Positions 27,013 to 37,472 of a DNA stretch of 64,000 bases are shown here, piece after piece (positions within the stretch are counted from its first letter, which is position 1; each line of letters begins with the position of its first letter). Under the pieces are notes generated by a model. It ran no database searches and had not been told where the DNA came from. It saw nothing but the letters and a program-made list of their open reading frames with translations. The position numbers were made by a program, and so were the translations under genes. Source of the DNA: Tepidimonas alkaliphilus (GTDB taxonomy: Bacteria; Pseudomonadota; Gammaproteobacteria; Burkholderiales; Burkholderiaceae_C); the NCBI RefSeq assembly GCF_007556595.1, contig NZ_VJNB01000012.1, positions 1 to 64,000 of the forward strand. The letters run 5' to 3'.

Positions 27013-27675
27013 TTAGGCGCGCCCATGGCTGGTGGCGCGCAGCAGCACGATCAGGGCGCCGGCCCCACCGTCGGCCGGGCGCGCCTGCACGAAGGCCAAC
27101 ACCTCGCTCTTTTGCACCAGCCAGCCGTGCACGCGGCCTTTGAGCACCGGCGTCTTGCCGGGCGAGCCCAGGCCCTTGCCGTGCACCACGCGCACGCAGC
27201 GCAGGCCCTGGCGGTGCGCGTCGCGGATGAAGCCGCCGAGCCGCTCGCGCGCCTCGTCGGTGCGCAGGCCATGCAGGTCCAGCTCGGCCTGGATCGCCCA
27301 CTCACCCCGGCGCAGCCGGCGCACTACGTCCGGCCCCAGGCCCGGGCGGCGAAAGCTCAGGTGCTCGTCGGTGTGCAGCAATGTTTCGGCGTCGAAGGCG
27401 TCGCTGAGCGCCTCGCGCATCACCGCGCGCTCGTCCAGCTGGCGCTGGCGCGGCCACGGCGGCGGCGCCGGCGGTGCATGTTCAATTCGCCCATGCGGAG
27501 GCAGCCGCTGCACCGGGCCGACCGCGCGCTCGAACAGCCGCCGGTCCTGCTCGGCGCGCTCCAGCGCGGCGCGGCGCGCCGCCTCGGCCGCCGCGCGCGC
27601 GGCAGCCTCCTGTTCGGCTCGGCGCTGCATCTCGCGACGCAGCTGCTTCAGGTCGGCCAGCGTCTGCACTTTCAT
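27013..27675 (-). CDS. Smr/MutS2-domain endonuclease-like protein
   Basis: A 220-residue protein. The N-terminal part is a charged Ala/Arg/Glu helix. The C-terminal Smr domain is shown by AELDLHGLRTDEARERLGGF (the LDLHGL motif), CVRVVHGKGLGSPGKTPVLK (the H-G-K-G motif) and VLAFVQARPADGGAGALIVLL. Stand-alone Smr proteins have nicking endonuclease or RNA-cleaving activity, and some act in ribosome rescue. ATG at 27673-27675 is preferred to one four codons earlier. It converges on the permease gene 45 bases away. Confidence 0.88.
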   Translation of the reverse strand: MKVQTLADLKQLRREMQRRAEQEAAARAAAEAARRAALERAEQDRRLFERAVGPVQRLPPHGRIEHAPPAPPPWPRQRQLDERAVMREALSDAFDAETLLHTDEHLSFRRPGLGPDVVRRLRRGEWAIQAELDLHGLRTDEARERLGGFIRDAHRQGLRCVRVVHGKGLGSPGKTPVLKGRVHGWLVQKSEVLAFVQARPADGGAGALIVLLRATSHGRA

Positions 27676-27724
27676 CGCGGCGCGCATCCTAAGGCATCGC
27701 GCCGGTGGGTGCAGGCCATCGGGC

Positions 27725-28396
27725 TTACAGCATGCCGCGCGCCGCCAGGGACGTGCAGCCGCCGCGCGTGACGACGAAGTGATCCAGCACGCGCACGTCC
27801 AGCAGCGCCAGCGCCGCCTGCAGCCGCCGCGTCAGCGCGGCGTCGGCGGCGGAGGGCTCGGCCACGCCGCTTGGGTGGTTGTGCGCGAAGATGACGCTGG
27901 CCGCGCCGTGATGCAGCGCGCGCAGCGCCACTTCGCGCGGATAGACACTCGTCTCCTGCAGCGTGCCGCGGAACAGCTCCTCCAGCGCGATCAGGCGATG
28001 TTGAGCGTCGAGAAACAGCACCGTAAACACCTCGTGGCCGCGGTCGGCCAGCTGCAGCCGCAGCAGCTCGGCCACCGCCTGCGGCGAATCCAGCACCGGG
28101 CGCTCGCGCAGCCGCTCGCTCAACGCGCGGCGCGCCAGCTCGAACACCGCCAGCAGCTCGGCTCTCTTGGCCGGCCCCAGGCCCTTGACGGCGGCCAGCT
28201 GCGCCGGCGTGGCCTGCAGCAGGCCGGAGAGCCCCCCGAAGCGCTCCAGCAGCCCCTGCGCGAACGTCAGCACCGGCTGGCCGCGCAGCCCAGTGCGCAG
28301 CAACAGCGCCAGCAGCTCAGCGTCGGCCAGCGCCTGCGGCCCGCGGCTCAGCAACTTCTCGCGCGGGCGGGCGTCCGGCGGCAGTTCGCGCACCAT
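27725..28396 (-). CDS. radC: RadC family JAMM-domain protein
   Basis: A 223-residue protein. An N-terminal helix-hairpin-helix region ([20 protein letters not shown]) is followed by a JAMM/MPN+ metal site, HNHPSG with a downstream Asp ([13 protein letters not shown]) and an upstream Glu. Despite its name, its role in DNA repair is unproven. Length is normal. It is divergent from fkpB, with 32 bases between the start codons. Confidence 0.93.
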   Translation of the reverse strand: MVRELPPDARPREKLLSRGPQALADAELLALLLRTGLRGQPVLTFAQGLLERFGGLSGLLQATPAQLAAVKGLGPAKRAELLAVFELARRALSERLRERPVLDSPQAVAELLRLQLADRGHEVFTVLFLDAQHRLIALEELFRGTLQETSVYPREVALRALHHGAASVIFAHNHPSGVAEPSAADAALTRRLQAALALLDVRVLDHFVVTRGGCTSLAARGML

Positions 28397-28416
28397 CGGG
28401 TTTCCTCCCTGCTCCT

Positions 28417-28422
28417 TACAAT
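28417..28422 (+). promoter_or_regulatory. Possible -10 element for fkpB-ispH
   Basis: TACAAT lies 6 bases before the fkpB ATG in the short radC/fkpB divergent gap. A -35 with a proper match was not found, and the message would be almost leaderless. Similar TACAAT elements occur before dnaE, before miaB (minus strand, 31357-31362) and before ilvE (minus strand, 49784-49789), which suggests a common -10 form here. Confidence 0.35.
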
Positions 28423-28428
28423 CGAACC

Positions 28429-28920
28429 ATGTCTTGCGAGTCTAACGCCGCCGCTGCTGCGGGCGCGCCGTCCGCTCCAGTTGTGGTCGAAGGATCCTTT
28501 CTGACGCTGCACTACCGCCTGGAAGGCGCCGACGGCGCCGTGCTGATCGACACCTTCGGCGCGCAGCCGGCCACGCTGTCGCTGGGCGACGGGCAGTTGG
28601 CCCCGGCGCTGGAGCGGCGGCTGCTCGGCCTGCCGGAAGGGGCCGAGGCGAGCTTCGAGCTCGCCGCCGGCGAGGCGTTCGGCCCGCGCGATCCGGCCAA
28701 GGTGCAGTGGGTGGCGCGCCGGCTGCTCGACGAGCTGGGCGCCGCGGGCCAGACGTTGGCGGTCGGCGATGTGCTGCAGTTTCCGACGCCGGACGGGCAG
28801 GGCAGCTATGCCGGCACCGTGCGCGCGCTGCGCGACGACGGCGCGGTGTGCGTGGACTTCAACCATCCGCTGGCCGGGCAGGCGGTGCGCCTGACGGTGC
28901 GCATCATCGGGGTGCTGTGA
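28429..28920 (+). CDS. fkpB: FKBP-type peptidyl-prolyl isomerase (SlpA type)
   Basis: A 163-residue SlyD/SlpA-like prolyl isomerase. [20 protein letters not shown] is the FKBP start, [21 protein letters not shown] the centre of the active site, and [18 protein letters not shown] the conserved end after the insert-in-flap domain. It is followed by ispH after two bases; fkpB-ispH (slpA-lytB) is a conserved gene pair. It probably helps proteins fold in the cytoplasm. Confidence 0.92.
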   Translation: MSCESNAAAAAGAPSAPVVVEGSFLTLHYRLEGADGAVLIDTFGAQPATLSLGDGQLAPALERRLLGLPEGAEASFELAAGEAFGPRDPAKVQWVARRLLDELGAAGQTLAVGDVLQFPTPDGQGSYAGTVRALRDDGAVCVDFNHPLAGQAVRLTVRIIGVL

Positions 28921-28922
28921 CG

Positions 28923-29876
28923 ATGGCGCTGCAGCAGGTGGTGCTAGCCGAGCCGCGGGGCTTTTGCGCCGGGGTGGACCGCGCGATCGAGATCGTGGAG
29001 CGGGCGCTGGCGCGCTTCGGCGCGCCGGTGTACGTGCGGCACGAGATCGTGCACAACCGCCACGTGGTGGAGGATCTGCGCCGGCGCGGCGCGGTGTTCG
29101 TGGAGGAGCTGGAGGCGGTGCCGCCGGGCGCGGTGCTGATCTTCAGCGCGCACGGCGTCAGCCGCGCCGTGCAGGCCGAGGCGCAGCGCCGCGGGCTGCG
29201 CATCTTCGATGCGACGTGCCCGCTCGTGACCAAGGTGCACGTCGAGGTGGCCAAGCTGCGCCGTGAGGGCTACGAGTTCTTCCTGATCGGCCACGCCGGG
29301 CACCCGGAGGTCGAGGGCACGATGGGGCAGGTGGACGGCGGCATCCACCTGATCGAGACGCTCGAGGACGTCGAGCGCGTGCAGCCGGCGCAGACCGAGC
29401 GGCTGGCGGTGGTGACGCAGACCACGCTCAGCGTCGATGACACCGCGCAGATGCTGGCGGCGCTCAAGCGGCGCTTTCCGAACCTGCGCGAGCCGAAGCA
29501 GCAAGACATCTGCTACGCGACGCAGAACCGGCAGGACGCCGTCAAGTTGCTGGCGCGCGAGGTCGATGTGGTGATCGTCGTCGGCAGCCCGAGCAGTTCC
29601 AACACCAACCGCCTGCGCGAGCTGGCCGAGCGGCTGGGCGTGCGCACCCACATGGTGGAGGACGCCGACGGCCTGCAGGACGCCTGGTTCGACGGCGCGC
29701 GGCGCGTCGGCGTCACCGCCGGCGCGTCGGCGCCGGAGGCGCTGGTGCAGGGCGTGGTGCGGCGGCTCAAAGCGCTGGGCGCCACCGCGGTGCGGCGGTT
29801 GCAAGGGCCGGTGGAGACGATGCGCTTTCCGCTGCCGAAGGGGCTGAAGGCCGCGCCGGACGGCCAGGCAGACTGA
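28923..29876 (+). CDS. ispH: 4-hydroxy-3-methylbut-2-enyl diphosphate reductase
   Basis: A 317-residue iron-sulfur enzyme, last step of the MEP isoprenoid pathway, forming IPP and DMAPP. The three cluster cysteines are in RGFCAGV (Cys15), DATCPLV (Cys99) and [19 protein letters not shown] and [14 protein letters not shown] hold the substrate-binding histidines, and [13 protein letters not shown] and [11 protein letters not shown] are typical later motifs. ATG at 28923 is preferred; a GTG at 28917 overlapping fkpB would add two residues. Confidence 0.96.
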   Translation: MALQQVVLAEPRGFCAGVDRAIEIVERALARFGAPVYVRHEIVHNRHVVEDLRRRGAVFVEELEAVPPGAVLIFSAHGVSRAVQAEAQRRGLRIFDATCPLVTKVHVEVAKLRREGYEFFLIGHAGHPEVEGTMGQVDGGIHLIETLEDVERVQPAQTERLAVVTQTTLSVDDTAQMLAALKRRFPNLREPKQQDICYATQNRQDAVKLLAREVDVVIVVGSPSSSNTNRLRELAERLGVRTHMVEDADGLQDAWFDGARRVGVTAGASAPEALVQGVVRRLKALGATAVRRLQGPVETMRFPLPKGLKAAPDGQAD

Positions 29877-29938
29877 GTCGCCGTCTGGCCGCGGCCTTGA
29901 AGGCATGGCCACGGCGGCGCCGGGGGCCGCCGCACGCT

Positions 29939-29964
29939 GGCGCCCCGGGCTGGCGCCGCGTTTT
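29939..29964 (+). terminator. Possible intrinsic terminator between convergent ispH and miaB
   Basis: GGCGCC at 29939-29944 and again at 29952-29957 can form a 6-bp stem around a 7-base loop, followed by GCG and four T. The stem is short but fully GC, and it lies 62 bases past the ispH stop. The T-run is weak, so this is a moderate candidate. Confidence 0.4.
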
Positions 29965-31301
29965 CAGGCCACGGCCGTCTCGCGCACCACCACCTCCCCG
30001 CGCAGCGAGTGCGGCAGCGCCTGCGTGATGCGCACGTCGATCATCTGGCCGATGAGGCGCTGGCCGTGAGGGCCGCCGTCGAAGTTGACGATGCGGTTGC
30101 AGGCGGTGCGGCCCATCAGCTCCTGCGGGTTCTTCTTCGACGGGCCTTCGACCAGGATGCGCTGCACGGTGCCGACGCGGCTCAAGCTGATGCGCTCGGC
30201 GCTGGCCTGCAGCGCCGCCTGCAGCGTCTGCAGGCGTTTCAGCTTCACCTCGTGCGGCGTGTCGTCCGGCAGGTTGGCCGCCGGCGTGCCGGGGCGCGGG
30301 CTGAAGATGAAGCTGAAGCTCGCGTCAAAGCCCACGTCCTCCACCAGCCGCATCAGCTTGGCGAAGTCCTCCTCCGTCTCGCCGGGAAAGCCGACGATGA
30401 AGTCGCTGGAGAGGCTCAGATCCGGCCGCACCGTGCGCAGCTTGCGCACCGTGCTCTTGTATTCCATCGCGGTGTAGCCGCGCTTCATCGCCATCAGGAT
30501 GCGGTCGCTGCCGTGCTGCACCGGCAGGTGCAGGTGACTGACGAGCTGCGGGATGCGCGCGTAGGCCTCGATCAGGCGCGGCGTGAACTCGTTCGGGTGG
30601 CTGGTGGTGTAGCGGATGCGCTCGATGCCGGGGATCTCGGCCACGCACTCCAGCAGCAGCGCGAAGTCCTCGCCGTCCTCGCCGCGCCAGGCGTTGACGT
30701 TCTGGCCCAAGAGCGTCACCTCCTTGACACCTTGTTCTGCCAGGCCCGCCACCTCCACCAGCACGTCCTGCAGCGGGCGCGAGACCTCCTCGCCGCGCGT
30801 GTACGGCACCACGCAGTAGCTGCAATATTTGCTGCAGCCCTCCATGATGCTGACGAAGGCCGAGGCGCCCTCGACCCGCGCCGGCGGCAGGTGGTCGAAT
30901 TTTTCGATCTCTGGAAAGCTCACGTCCACCTGCGGACGCCCCAGTTGCTGACGCTGGCGCAGCAGCTCCGGCAGGCGGTGCAGCGTCTGCGGTCCGAACA
31001 CCACATCGACGTAAGGCGCGCGCTGGATGATCGCCTCACCTTCCTGGCTGGCAACACAGCCGCCCACCCCGATCAGCACGCCCTTTTTCTTCAGGTGCTT
31101 GACGCGGCCGAGGTCGGAGAAGACCTTTTCCTGCGCCTTCTCGCGCACCGAGCAGGTGTTGAACAGGATCAGGTCGGCCTGCTCGGGGTCGTCGGTTGGC
31201 TCGTAGCCGTCGGCGGCGGCCAGCACGTCGGCCATCTTGGCCGAGTCGTATTCGTTCATCTGGCAGCCGAAGGTGCGGATGTAAACCTTTTTGGTCGTCA
31301 T
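29964..31301 (-). CDS. miaB: tRNA-2-methylthio-N6-dimethylallyladenosine synthase
   Basis: A 445-residue radical-SAM methylthiotransferase that modifies A37 of tRNAs. The N-terminal UPF0004 domain carries cluster cysteines in [24 protein letters not shown] and GGCVASQEG. The radical-SAM site is [15 protein letters not shown], a C-x3-C-x2-C motif. A C-terminal TRAM domain ends the protein. ATG at 31299-31301 gives the canonical start; 18 codons upstream show no likeness. The gene converges on ispH. Confidence 0.96.
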   Translation of the reverse strand: MTTKKVYIRTFGCQMNEYDSAKMADVLAAADGYEPTDDPEQADLILFNTCSVREKAQEKVFSDLGRVKHLKKKGVLIGVGGCVASQEGEAIIQRAPYVDVVFGPQTLHRLPELLRQRQQLGRPQVDVSFPEIEKFDHLPPARVEGASAFVSIMEGCSKYCSYCVVPYTRGEEVSRPLQDVLVEVAGLAEQGVKEVTLLGQNVNAWRGEDGEDFALLLECVAEIPGIERIRYTTSHPNEFTPRLIEAYARIPQLVSHLHLPVQHGSDRILMAMKRGYTAMEYKSTVRKLRTVRPDLSLSSDFIVGFPGETEEDFAKLMRLVEDVGFDASFSFIFSPRPGTPAANLPDDTPHEVKLKRLQTLQAALQASAERISLSRVGTVQRILVEGPSKKNPQELMGRTACNRIVNFDGGPHGQRLIGQMIDVRITQALPHSLRGEVVVRETAVA

Positions 31302-31419
31302 GGGGTCGCTCGCAGCGGTTCGTGGTGTGGATCCAGAGGCTGGGCAAAAGCGCTGCATTGTAAGCGGCTGGGGGTAGTCGTTATCATCCCTGCAGCCGCA
31401 ATCCCGAGGAAAGTGTCCG

Positions 31420-31980
31420 ATGACCGCTCTGGCCCGCTCCGAAACCTGGCTGTCGCCCGAGGACTATCTGCAGGACGAGCTCGTCAGCGACGTGCGCCAC
31501 GAATACGTGGCCGGAAAGGTGTATGCCATGGTGGGCGCGAGCCGCACCCACAACCGCATCGCGATGGCCACGGCGCACGCCCTGCTGCCGCGGGCGCGCC
31601 GCTTCGGATGTCAGGTGTTCGTGGCCGACATGAAGGTGCGGATCGACTACGGCGGGGAGGAGGTCTACTACTACCCCGACGTGATGGTGGCGTGCGACCC
31701 GCGTGACCGCGCCGATTACCACGTCGACCGTCCCTGCCTGATCGTCGAGGTGCTGTCGGAGCACACCGAACGCATCGACCGGCGCGAAAAGCTGCTGGCC
31801 TACCAGCGCATCCCGAGCATGGAACTCTACCTGGTGGTGGCGCAGGACCGCCGCTGGGTCGAGGCGTACCGGCGCAGCCGCGACTGGGTGCTGGAAGGCT
31901 ACGCCGACGGCGCGATCGAGCTGCCGTGCCTCGACGGCACGCTGACGCTGGACGAGATCTACGCCGACGTGGAGCTCTGA
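31420..31980 (+). CDS. Uma2 family (DUF820) restriction-endonuclease-fold protein
   Basis: A 186-residue protein of the Uma2/DUF820 family with a PD-(D/E)xK-like fold. [20 protein letters not shown] at the start, [13 protein letters not shown] (metal-binding Asp) and [20 protein letters not shown] (catalytic Glu, then Lys) are all present, so the site looks intact. The biological role of the family is unknown to me; many cyanobacteria and some betaproteobacteria carry copies. It stands alone, divergent from miaB and converging on the ATPase gene. Confidence 0.88.
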   Translation: MTALARSETWLSPEDYLQDELVSDVRHEYVAGKVYAMVGASRTHNRIAMATAHALLPRARRFGCQVFVADMKVRIDYGGEEVYYYPDVMVACDPRDRADYHVDRPCLIVEVLSEHTERIDRREKLLAYQRIPSMELYLVVAQDRRWVEAYRRSRDWVLEGYADGAIELPCLDGTLTLDEIYADVEL

Positions 31981-32070
31981 ACCGCGCCGGGTCTGCCGGC
32001 AGGCGTCTCGGGGCGCCCGCGCACGATTCCCGCGTTGGCGCTTTGGCGCTCCTTCGGCCGGCCTGGCCGC

Positions 32071-34779
32071 TCAGCGCCGATGGCGTCGCAGCAGGGCCTT
32101 TTCCAGCTCCAGCACCAGCAGCACTGCCACGCCCGCCGCGGCGCTGACGGTCAGCCACGGCAGCGGCAGCGGTGCGCTGCCGAACCAGGCGTTCATGAAC
32201 GGCGCGTAGGTGAAGGCGGCCTGCAGCGCGCAGGCGGCGGCCACAGCCGCCAGCACCCGCGGGGTGCCGCGCACGCCGACCCAGGTGAACGACGGCGCCT
32301 TCAGGTAGCGCACGCTGAACAGGTAGAAGATTTCCATCGCCACCAGCGTATTGACCGCCAGCGTCTGGGCCAGCGCTGGCTCGTGTCCGGCCTCGAGCGC
32401 CCGTTGATAGACGCCGAAGATCCCGGCGGCGAACAGCGCCGACACCAGCGCCACGCGCCACAGCACGAAGCCGGTCAGCATCGGCTCGCGCGGCGGCCGC
32501 GGCGGGCGGCGCATCACGTCGGCCTCGGTCGGTTCGAACGCCAGCACCATGGCCAGCGCGATCGAGCTGACCATGTTGACCCACAGGATCTGCACCGGCG
32601 CGATCGGCAGCGCCAGTCCGAACAGCACGGCGATCAGCAGCGAGATCGACTCGCCGCCGTTGATCGGCAGCAGGAAGGTCACCACCTTGCGCAGGTTGTC
32701 ATAGACGGTGCGGCCTTCCTCCACCGCGTGCGCGAGGGTGGCGAAGTTGTCGTCGGTCAGCACCATCGCGGCGGCCTGCTTGGCCGCCTCGGTGCCCTTG
32801 TGGCCCATGGCCACGCCGACGTCGGCGGCCTTGAGCGCCGGGGCGTCGTTGACGCCGTCGCCGGTCATCGCCACCACGTGCCCCTCGGCCTGCAGCGCGC
32901 GCACCAGGCGCAGCTTGTGCTGCGGCGCGGCGCGGGCGAACACGTCCACCTCGCGCACCGCGCGGCGCAGCGCGGCCTCATCCATCGCTTCGATCGCGTG
33001 CCCGGCCAGCGCGCGTGGCTGCGCCCCCAGCCCCAGCTGCGTGGCGATCGCGCGCGCGGTCACGACATGGTCGCCGGTGATCATGATGACGCGGATACCA
33101 GCTTGGCGGCATTGTTCGAGCGCCACAACCGCTTCGGGTCGCGGCGGGTCGATCAGGCCGACCAGCCCGACCAGCGTCAACCCGCGCTCGATCGCCTCGT
33201 GCGTCAGCGGCTGGCCGGCCGGCCACGCCGCGGTGGCCACCGCCAGCACGCGCCGACCCTCGGCAGCCTGCGCCTCGGCCTGCGCGTGCCACCAGGCGCC
33301 GTCCAGCGGCACCGGCGCGCCATCCGGCCCGAGCGCCTGCGCGCAGCGCGCCAGCACCGCCTCCGGCGCGCCCTTGACCCAGACGCGCCACGTGCCATCG
33401 CCGTCGGTGTGCGCGGTGGCCATCAGGCGGCGCTCGGACTCGAACGGCAGCACCGCCACGCGCGGGTGCTCCTCGCGCAGCCGCGCCGGCTCCAGCCCCG
33501 CCTTCATCGCCAGCGTCAGCAGCGCGCCTTCGGTCGGGTCGCCGCTCAGGCGCCAGTCGCCTTCGTCGGTCGGCACCAGCTCGGCGTCGTTGCACAGCGC
33601 CGCGCCTTCCGCCAGCGCCAGCAGCGCCGGCGCCTCGCGCCAGAGTTCGGCCGGCTGCAGCGGCGTGCCGTCGCGCAGCAGCGCGCCCTGCGGCGCGTAG
33701 CCGCTGCCTTCCACCTGCACGACGCCGCCGGCCAGCACCACCGTCTGCGCGGTCATCTCGTTGCGCGTCAGCGTGCCGGTCTTGTCCGAGCCGATCACCG
33801 TGACGCAGCCCAGCGTCTCCACCGCCGGCAGCTGGCGCACGATGGCGCGCCGCTGCGCCATGCGCTGCACGCCGATGGCCAGCGTCACCGACAGGATGGC
33901 CGGCAGCCCTTCCGGGATCGCCGCCACCGCCAGGCCCACCGCCGCCATGAAGGTGTCCATTGCCGGCAGCCCGCGCACGCCCCAGCCGTAGCCAAACAGC
34001 AGGGCCGCCGCCGCCAGCACCGCCAGCGTGATCCAGCGCCCCATCTGCGCCATCTGCCGCACCAGCGGCGTGGTGGTCTCGCCAACGCTTTGCAGCAGGT
34101 GGCCGATGCGGCCCATCTCGGTGCGCATGCCGGTGGCCACGACGACGCCGACGCCCAGGCCCGCCGTCACCAGCGTGCCGGCGTAGCCCATGCTGCGGCG
34201 GTCGCCCAGCTCGGCGCCGGCGTCCACCGGCTCGACGCCCTTGCCGACCGGCACCGACTCGCCGGTCAGCGCCGATTCGTCGATGCGCAGCTCGTGCGCG
34301 CGCAGCCAGCGCACGTCGGCCGGCACGCGGTCGCCGGCGGAGACCTGGACCACGTCGCCCGGTACGAGGTGGGCGGCGTCGGTCTCGACCAGATGGCCGT
34401 CGCGCCAGACCTGCGCGCGCGGATCCAGCAGCGCCCGGATCGCCGCCAGCGCCCGCTCGGCCTTGCCCTCCTGCACCAGGCCGATCGTGACGTTGAGCAG
34501 CACCACCGCCAGGATCACCGCCGCATCCAGGCCGTGCCCGAGCCCGACCGTGATCGCCGCCGCCGCCAGCAGCACCAGGATCAGCAGGTTGTTGAACTGG
34601 CGCGCCACGCGCCGCCACAGCGGCACCGGTGGCGCCTCGGCCAGGCGGTTGGGGCCGTGGCGGCCCAAGCGCGCCTCGGCCTCGGCGGCGCTGAGGCCCC
34701 GCGGCTGGCTCTTCTGGACGGCCAGCACCTCGTCGGCGGGGAGGGTGTGCCAGTCGGGTGGGGGGCTGGGTTTGTCCAT
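32071..34779 (-). CDS. P-type cation-transporting ATPase (P2/Ca2+-type)
   Basis: A 902-residue pump. The actuator loop is DESALTGESVPVGKG, the phosphorylated Asp lies in SDKTGTLTRNEMTAQ, the nucleotide domain has WVKGAPEAVLARCA, and the hinge has MTGDGVNDAPALKAADVGVAMG. Membrane helix 4 reads VAAIPEGLPA, the form seen in SERCA-like Ca2+ and related P2 ATPases, with matching polar residues in NGGESISLL and LWVNMVSSIALA. Ca2+ export is the best guess; the ion is not proven. It is a single gene with its own ATG and no neighbouring regulator. Confidence 0.9.
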   Translation of the reverse strand: MDKPSPPPDWHTLPADEVLAVQKSQPRGLSAAEAEARLGRHGPNRLAEAPPVPLWRRVARQFNNLLILVLLAAAAITVGLGHGLDAAVILAVVLLNVTIGLVQEGKAERALAAIRALLDPRAQVWRDGHLVETDAAHLVPGDVVQVSAGDRVPADVRWLRAHELRIDESALTGESVPVGKGVEPVDAGAELGDRRSMGYAGTLVTAGLGVGVVVATGMRTEMGRIGHLLQSVGETTTPLVRQMAQMGRWITLAVLAAAALLFGYGWGVRGLPAMDTFMAAVGLAVAAIPEGLPAILSVTLAIGVQRMAQRRAIVRQLPAVETLGCVTVIGSDKTGTLTRNEMTAQTVVLAGGVVQVEGSGYAPQGALLRDGTPLQPAELWREAPALLALAEGAALCNDAELVPTDEGDWRLSGDPTEGALLTLAMKAGLEPARLREEHPRVAVLPFESERRLMATAHTDGDGTWRVWVKGAPEAVLARCAQALGPDGAPVPLDGAWWHAQAEAQAAEGRRVLAVATAAWPAGQPLTHEAIERGLTLVGLVGLIDPPRPEAVVALEQCRQAGIRVIMITGDHVVTARAIATQLGLGAQPRALAGHAIEAMDEAALRRAVREVDVFARAAPQHKLRLVRALQAEGHVVAMTGDGVNDAPALKAADVGVAMGHKGTEAAKQAAAMVLTDDNFATLAHAVEEGRTVYDNLRKVVTFLLPINGGESISLLIAVLFGLALPIAPVQILWVNMVSSIALAMVLAFEPTEADVMRRPPRPPREPMLTGFVLWRVALVSALFAAGIFGVYQRALEAGHEPALAQTLAVNTLVAMEIFYLFSVRYLKAPSFTWVGVRGTPRVLAAVAAACALQAAFTYAPFMNAWFGSAPLPLPWLTVSAAAGVAVLLVLELEKALLRRHRR

Positions 34780-34847
34780 GATCGAGGCAGGGTCTTTGCC
34801 GTTGGAGCGGATGGCCGGCCCCGGGGTTCCGTGTGATGCGGGGCGTT

Positions 34848-36368
34848 TCAGTCCGCCGCGCGCAGCGGGTGTGTGGCTGCTGCCACGCCGCGCAGGAAGC
34901 CGATCAGCGCCGCATCGGCCTGCACTTGCTGCAGCAGCTCAGCGGCGCGCGCGGTGTCGCGCCAGCGCCCCAGCCGTTCCTGCCAGCCGCGCGCGCGGCG
35001 CTGCCAGCGCTGGGCGCGTTCGGCTTCGCGTTGGCTAAGCGCGGCGCCGAGGGCCTCAGCGGCGTAACGCAGCCGCTTGGCCAACAGCCGGGCTTCATGC
35101 AGGCTCTCCATGGCTTCGGGGCTGGCGTGGTCGCTGGCGGCCAGCTGGCGCTTCAGCCGCGCATGCCAGCGCCGCAAGCGCGCAAACGCCCAGTCGGGTG
35201 GGGGCTCCGGCGTCGTTGCGGTGGGCAAAGCCACGAGCCACGCCGCCAAAGCGTGCAGCACGCCGACCACGGCGGGGTCGCGCAGGTGCTGGCGCAGCTG
35301 CGCGCGAGCCGCCTGTGCGGCGCGATCCAGCCGTCGCAAGGCCGCGCGCAGCGCCTGCGCGCGGGCGGGCTGGACGGCAGGGTCTTCGACAAACGCCCGG
35401 CCCCAGGCGGGCAGCGTGTCGGTTCGGGCCACATCCCAGTCGCGCAAGACGCCCAGCGTACCCAGCAAGGGCCGCAGAGGGGTGAGGTCCGGGGGCGGAC
35501 TTGGCAGCCATGGCTGCACCAGCCGCATTACGCTGCGCCAGCGCCGCCAGCCAACGCGAGCTTGGTGGATCAGCTCCGGGTTGTCGCTGGCCATCGCCAG
35601 GGCGAGGTTGTCGCACAGCTGGCCCAGGGCGTCGGCCAGCGCCGCGCGCGCCACTTCCAGCGCAGTGGTGCCGGTTGGCATGGCGGGGATCGTCGCCCGC
35701 ACGGGCTCCAGCAGCGTGCCCGCCGCCAGCCGCTGGGCTTGTTCGGCCTTGCTCGGGCGCGCCGGCAGCAGCGGCAAGATCTCCGCCAGCGCATCGGCCA
35801 CCCCGAGCAGCGCTGCCGGCTCGCCGCGCAGCAGTTCCAGTTCCAGCTCCAGTAGCGCCGCGCGCTGCCGTCCGGCGCGCAGCTCGCCATCGTCCAGCGC
35901 GACTTCGACCACCGCCCCGCCGCGCAAATGCAGCACCCAGGTGGTGCGCAGGCTGCGGGTTTGCGCTTGCAGCGTCAACTGCGCCAGGTGCTCGGCGGCG
36001 CGTTCCAACGCGCCCAGCGGCGTGGCCTGTAGCGCGTCCAGTTGCAGTCGCGGGCGGGTCAACGGGGTGGTCCATTCGTTGCGCACGCTCAGCGCGCCGT
36101 TGCCGCTGCCCGCGGTTTTGAGGGTTTGCTCCCAGCGCGCCGCGCCGGGCAACGGCTGTCCCTCGGCGTCGCAATCGACGGTGGCGCGCAAGCGCAGGGC
36201 GCAGCGCTGCTGCCTTAGCCAGCCGTCGGGGGTGTCGTAGTAGCGGTTGAGCAGCTGCATGCGCTGCATGGTTCGGCGGCGCAGCAAAGGGTGCCGACGC
36301 AGCCGTTGCAGCGCGGTGCGGCCATCCAGGCCGGGCAGGCGGTATTTGAGCTCGATCTCTTGCGGCAC
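34848..36368 (-). CDS. CYTH and CHAD domain-containing protein
   Basis: A 506-residue protein. It starts PQEIELKYRL, the CYTH ExExK triphosphate-tunnel motif, with LRLRATVDC and WEQTLKTAG as further tunnel strands up to about residue 200. The second half is a CHAD helical domain (ELIHQARVGWRRWRSVMRLV and SLHEARLLAKRLRYAAEALG hold the conserved His/Arg/Lys). CYTH-CHAD proteins bind or hydrolyse inorganic polyphosphate or triphosphate. It is divergent from argB across 49 bases. Confidence 0.9.
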   Translation of the reverse strand: MPQEIELKYRLPGLDGRTALQRLRRHPLLRRRTMQRMQLLNRYYDTPDGWLRQQRCALRLRATVDCDAEGQPLPGAARWEQTLKTAGSGNGALSVRNEWTTPLTRPRLQLDALQATPLGALERAAEHLAQLTLQAQTRSLRTTWVLHLRGGAVVEVALDDGELRAGRQRAALLELELELLRGEPAALLGVADALAEILPLLPARPSKAEQAQRLAAGTLLEPVRATIPAMPTGTTALEVARAALADALGQLCDNLALAMASDNPELIHQARVGWRRWRSVMRLVQPWLPSPPPDLTPLRPLLGTLGVLRDWDVARTDTLPAWGRAFVEDPAVQPARAQALRAALRRLDRAAQAARAQLRQHLRDPAVVGVLHALAAWLVALPTATTPEPPPDWAFARLRRWHARLKRQLAASDHASPEAMESLHEARLLAKRLRYAAEALGAALSQREAERAQRWQRRARGWQERLGRWRDTARAAELLQQVQADAALIGFLRGVAAATHPLRAAD

Positions 36369-36417
36369 AATGACCTCCGCGAACGCATCACCACGATCCT
36401 AACCATTGCATTCCACC

Positions 36418-37320
36418 ATGATCCACCCCGCGCGCGATCTCTCGCACCTGGAGCCCCGCGACCGCGCCGAAGTGCTGGCGCAGGCGCTGCCCTACATCCG
36501 CCGCTACCACGGCAAGACGATGGTCATCAAGTACGGCGGCAACGCCATGACCGACCCCGAGCTGCAGGCAGCGTTTGCCGAGGACGTGGTGCTGCTCAAG
36601 CTCGTCGGCATCAACCCGGTGGTGGTGCACGGCGGCGGCCCGCAGATCGAGACGCTGCTGAAACGCCTGGGCAAGGAGGGCCGCTTCGTGCAGGGCATGC
36701 GCGTGACCGATGCCGAGACGATGGAGGTGGTCGAGTGGGTGCTGGCCGGCGAGGTGCAGCAGGACATCGTCGGCCTCATCAACCGCGCCGGCGGCAAGGC
36801 GGTCGGCCTGACCGGGCGCGACGGCGCGATGATCCGCGCGCGCAAGCTGCGCATGGTGGACGCCAATGATCCCAGCGTCGAGCACGACATCGGCCAGGTC
36901 GGTGACATCGTCTCGATCGATCCCAGCGTCGTGCGCGCGCTGCAGGAGGACCAGTTCATCCCGGTGGTCAGCCCGATCGGCTTTGGCGAGCACAACGAGA
37001 GCTACAACATCAACGCCGACGTCGTGGCGGCCAAGCTCGCCACCGTGCTGCAGGCGGAAAAGCTGCTGATGCTGACCAACATCCGCGGCGTGCTGGACAA
37101 GCAGGGGCAGCTGCTGGCGGAGCTCACCCCGCGGCGCATCGACGAGCTGGTGGCCGACGGCACCATCAGCGGCGGCATGATCCCCAAGATCGCCGGCGCG
37201 CTGGACGCAGCCAAGAGCGGCGTCAAGGCGGTGCATATCATCGATGGGCGCGTGCCGCACGCGATCCTGCTGGAGGTGCTGGGCGACCAGCCGTTTGGCA
37301 CGATGATCCGCTCGCACTAA
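36418..37320 (+). CDS. argB: Acetylglutamate kinase
   Basis: A 300-residue amino-acid kinase, second step of arginine synthesis. [16 protein letters not shown] is the ATP-phosphate loop, [14 protein letters not shown] the acetylglutamate site, and [20 protein letters not shown] the conserved late segment. The N-terminal extension is consistent with the arginine-inhibited hexameric form. ATG at 36418 is preferred to an in-frame TTG at 36406. No other arg gene is next to it. Confidence 0.96.
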   Translation: MIHPARDLSHLEPRDRAEVLAQALPYIRRYHGKTMVIKYGGNAMTDPELQAAFAEDVVLLKLVGINPVVVHGGGPQIETLLKRLGKEGRFVQGMRVTDAETMEVVEWVLAGEVQQDIVGLINRAGGKAVGLTGRDGAMIRARKLRMVDANDPSVEHDIGQVGDIVSIDPSVVRALQEDQFIPVVSPIGFGEHNESYNINADVVAAKLATVLQAEKLLMLTNIRGVLDKQGQLLAELTPRRIDELVADGTISGGMIPKIAGALDAAKSGVKAVHIIDGRVPHAILLEVLGDQPFGTMIRSH

Positions 37321-37337
37321 TCGGCGCGCCGAGGCCA

Positions 37338-37384
37338 GCGCCGGCGGCGTTTGCGCTCGGCCCTGCGGGCAGCCCCGCCGGCGC
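37338..37384 (+). repeat. 10-bp perfect inverted repeat after argB
   Basis: GCGCCGGCGG at 37338-37347 is matched by CCGCCGGCGC at 37375-37384, giving a 10-bp GC stem around 27 bases, which themselves can fold. It is 18 bases after the argB stop. There is no T-run, so a Rho-independent terminator is not claimed; an mRNA-end stabiliser is possible. Confidence 0.45.
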
Positions 37385-37426
37385 GTTGGCGATGGGTGGC
37401 TGACCGATCGCCAGGGTTGGCAGGGG

Positions 37427-37472
37427 TTGACAGCGCAGCTAGGCACTCTAGAATAAAACGAACGTTCGTTTT
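37427..37472 (+). promoter_or_regulatory. Sigma-70 promoter with TetR palindromic operator
   Basis: TTGACA at 37427-37432 is a perfect -35. TAGAAT at 37449-37454 is a five-of-six -10, with a 16-base spacer. An exact 18-bp palindrome, AAAACGAACGTTCGTTTT, spans 37455-37472 over the expected start point, and the tetR ATG is at 37487. A repressor bound there would block transcription. The placement implies autoregulation by the TetR protein and control of the following beta-oxidation genes. Confidence 0.85.
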